Below are positions 63,799 to 64,000 of a stretch of DNA of 64,000 bases, one piece after another (positions within the stretch are counted from its first letter, which is position 1; each line of letters starts with the position of its first letter). Where the stretch lies: assembly GCA_037178855.1 (NCBI GenBank), contig JASJZC010000006.1:806001-870000 (forward strand), given 5' to 3'. Origin of the DNA: Oscheius sp. JU75. Taxonomy: Eukaryota; Nematoda; Chromadorea; Rhabditida; Rhabditidae. Under the pieces are notes generated by a model. The model was not told the origin of the DNA, did not search any database, and was given only the letters and a program-made list of their open reading frames with translations. Made by a program: the position numbers and the translations under genes.

Positions 63799-64000
63799 AA
63801 GATCGTCCGATCTTTTGTTTAGACAGAGAGACAGAATAGAGTCGAGAGTAGAAAGAGATGGATAAAACAGTGAAGATATATCCAATAAAGATTTTATTTT
63901 GAAGCTCAATCCAAATGTTGTTAGATGTTTGTTCGTCTAACGGGCTCACGATTTAACGATTTCAGTAGAATGGCCGCTACTTCGTTGCGACCATTTGTTC
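63799..64000. other. Right end of window
   Basis: Contains the AATAAA at 63884-63889 and an AT-rich tail; nothing else supported. Confidence 0.5.

Overview
The window looks like compact invertebrate nuclear DNA, most probably from a nematode. Genes are split by very small GT-AG introns (commonly 32-50 nt) with T-rich ends such as ttttcag. Many start codons sit right behind a splice acceptor, as expected for spliced-leader trans-splicing. The gene set is metazoan: an E2F factor, VHL, RABL6, NTMT1, mitochondrial EF-G, a Cys-loop receptor subunit and a peptide-receptor-like GPCR. A larvacean-like genome (nested genes, GC-AG introns, abutting genes) cannot be excluded from this sequence alone. 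All gene models were assembled by eye from reading frame, splice sites and intron phase.

Layout. 0-8 kb: a WBP4-like splicing factor on the minus strand, whose 4.6-kb last intron holds an opposite-strand gene ending in an array of repeated 23-codon exons. 7.9-16.5 kb: three minus-strand genes (here A, B, C) for secreted low-complexity proteins with a shared leader cassette, plus an ankyrin gene with a likely frameshift. 17-25 kb: a tail-anchored RING protein and an E2F transcription factor. 26-36 kb: GFM1 (mitochondrial EF-G), with one or two opposite-strand genes nested in an intron beside an inverted, broken copy. 36-43.7 kb: a small membrane protein, a large uncharacterised helical protein abutting VHL with only three bases between stop and start, an acidic protein and a small RVSF-motif protein. 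44.6-52.1 kb: NTMT1 and RABL6, with a membrane RING protein nested antisense in a RABL6 intron. 52.8-64 kb: accessory region with small secreted peptides, gene D (the Ser-rich fourth member of the secreted family), a nicotinic-type receptor subunit, an inverted-repeat element and a GPCR.

The housekeeping genes cover splicing, cell-cycle transcription, mitochondrial translation, oxygen-dependent degradation, N-terminal methylation and Rab-like signalling. I see no pathway linking them; the tight packing is the common theme. The most novel content is the four-member secreted family. Its members share a first exon (signal peptide plus a cassette ending GGDQQ-x-YN) but carry unrelated bodies: Gly/Tyr/Lys/Pro in A and B, Tyr/Met/Pro in C, acidic Ser/Gly in D. 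Genes A and B repeat the cassette at their C-terminus before an FFGRRRF tail. The introns are rich in CTGTCTCT-type simple sequence, tRNA-like relics and fold-back elements.
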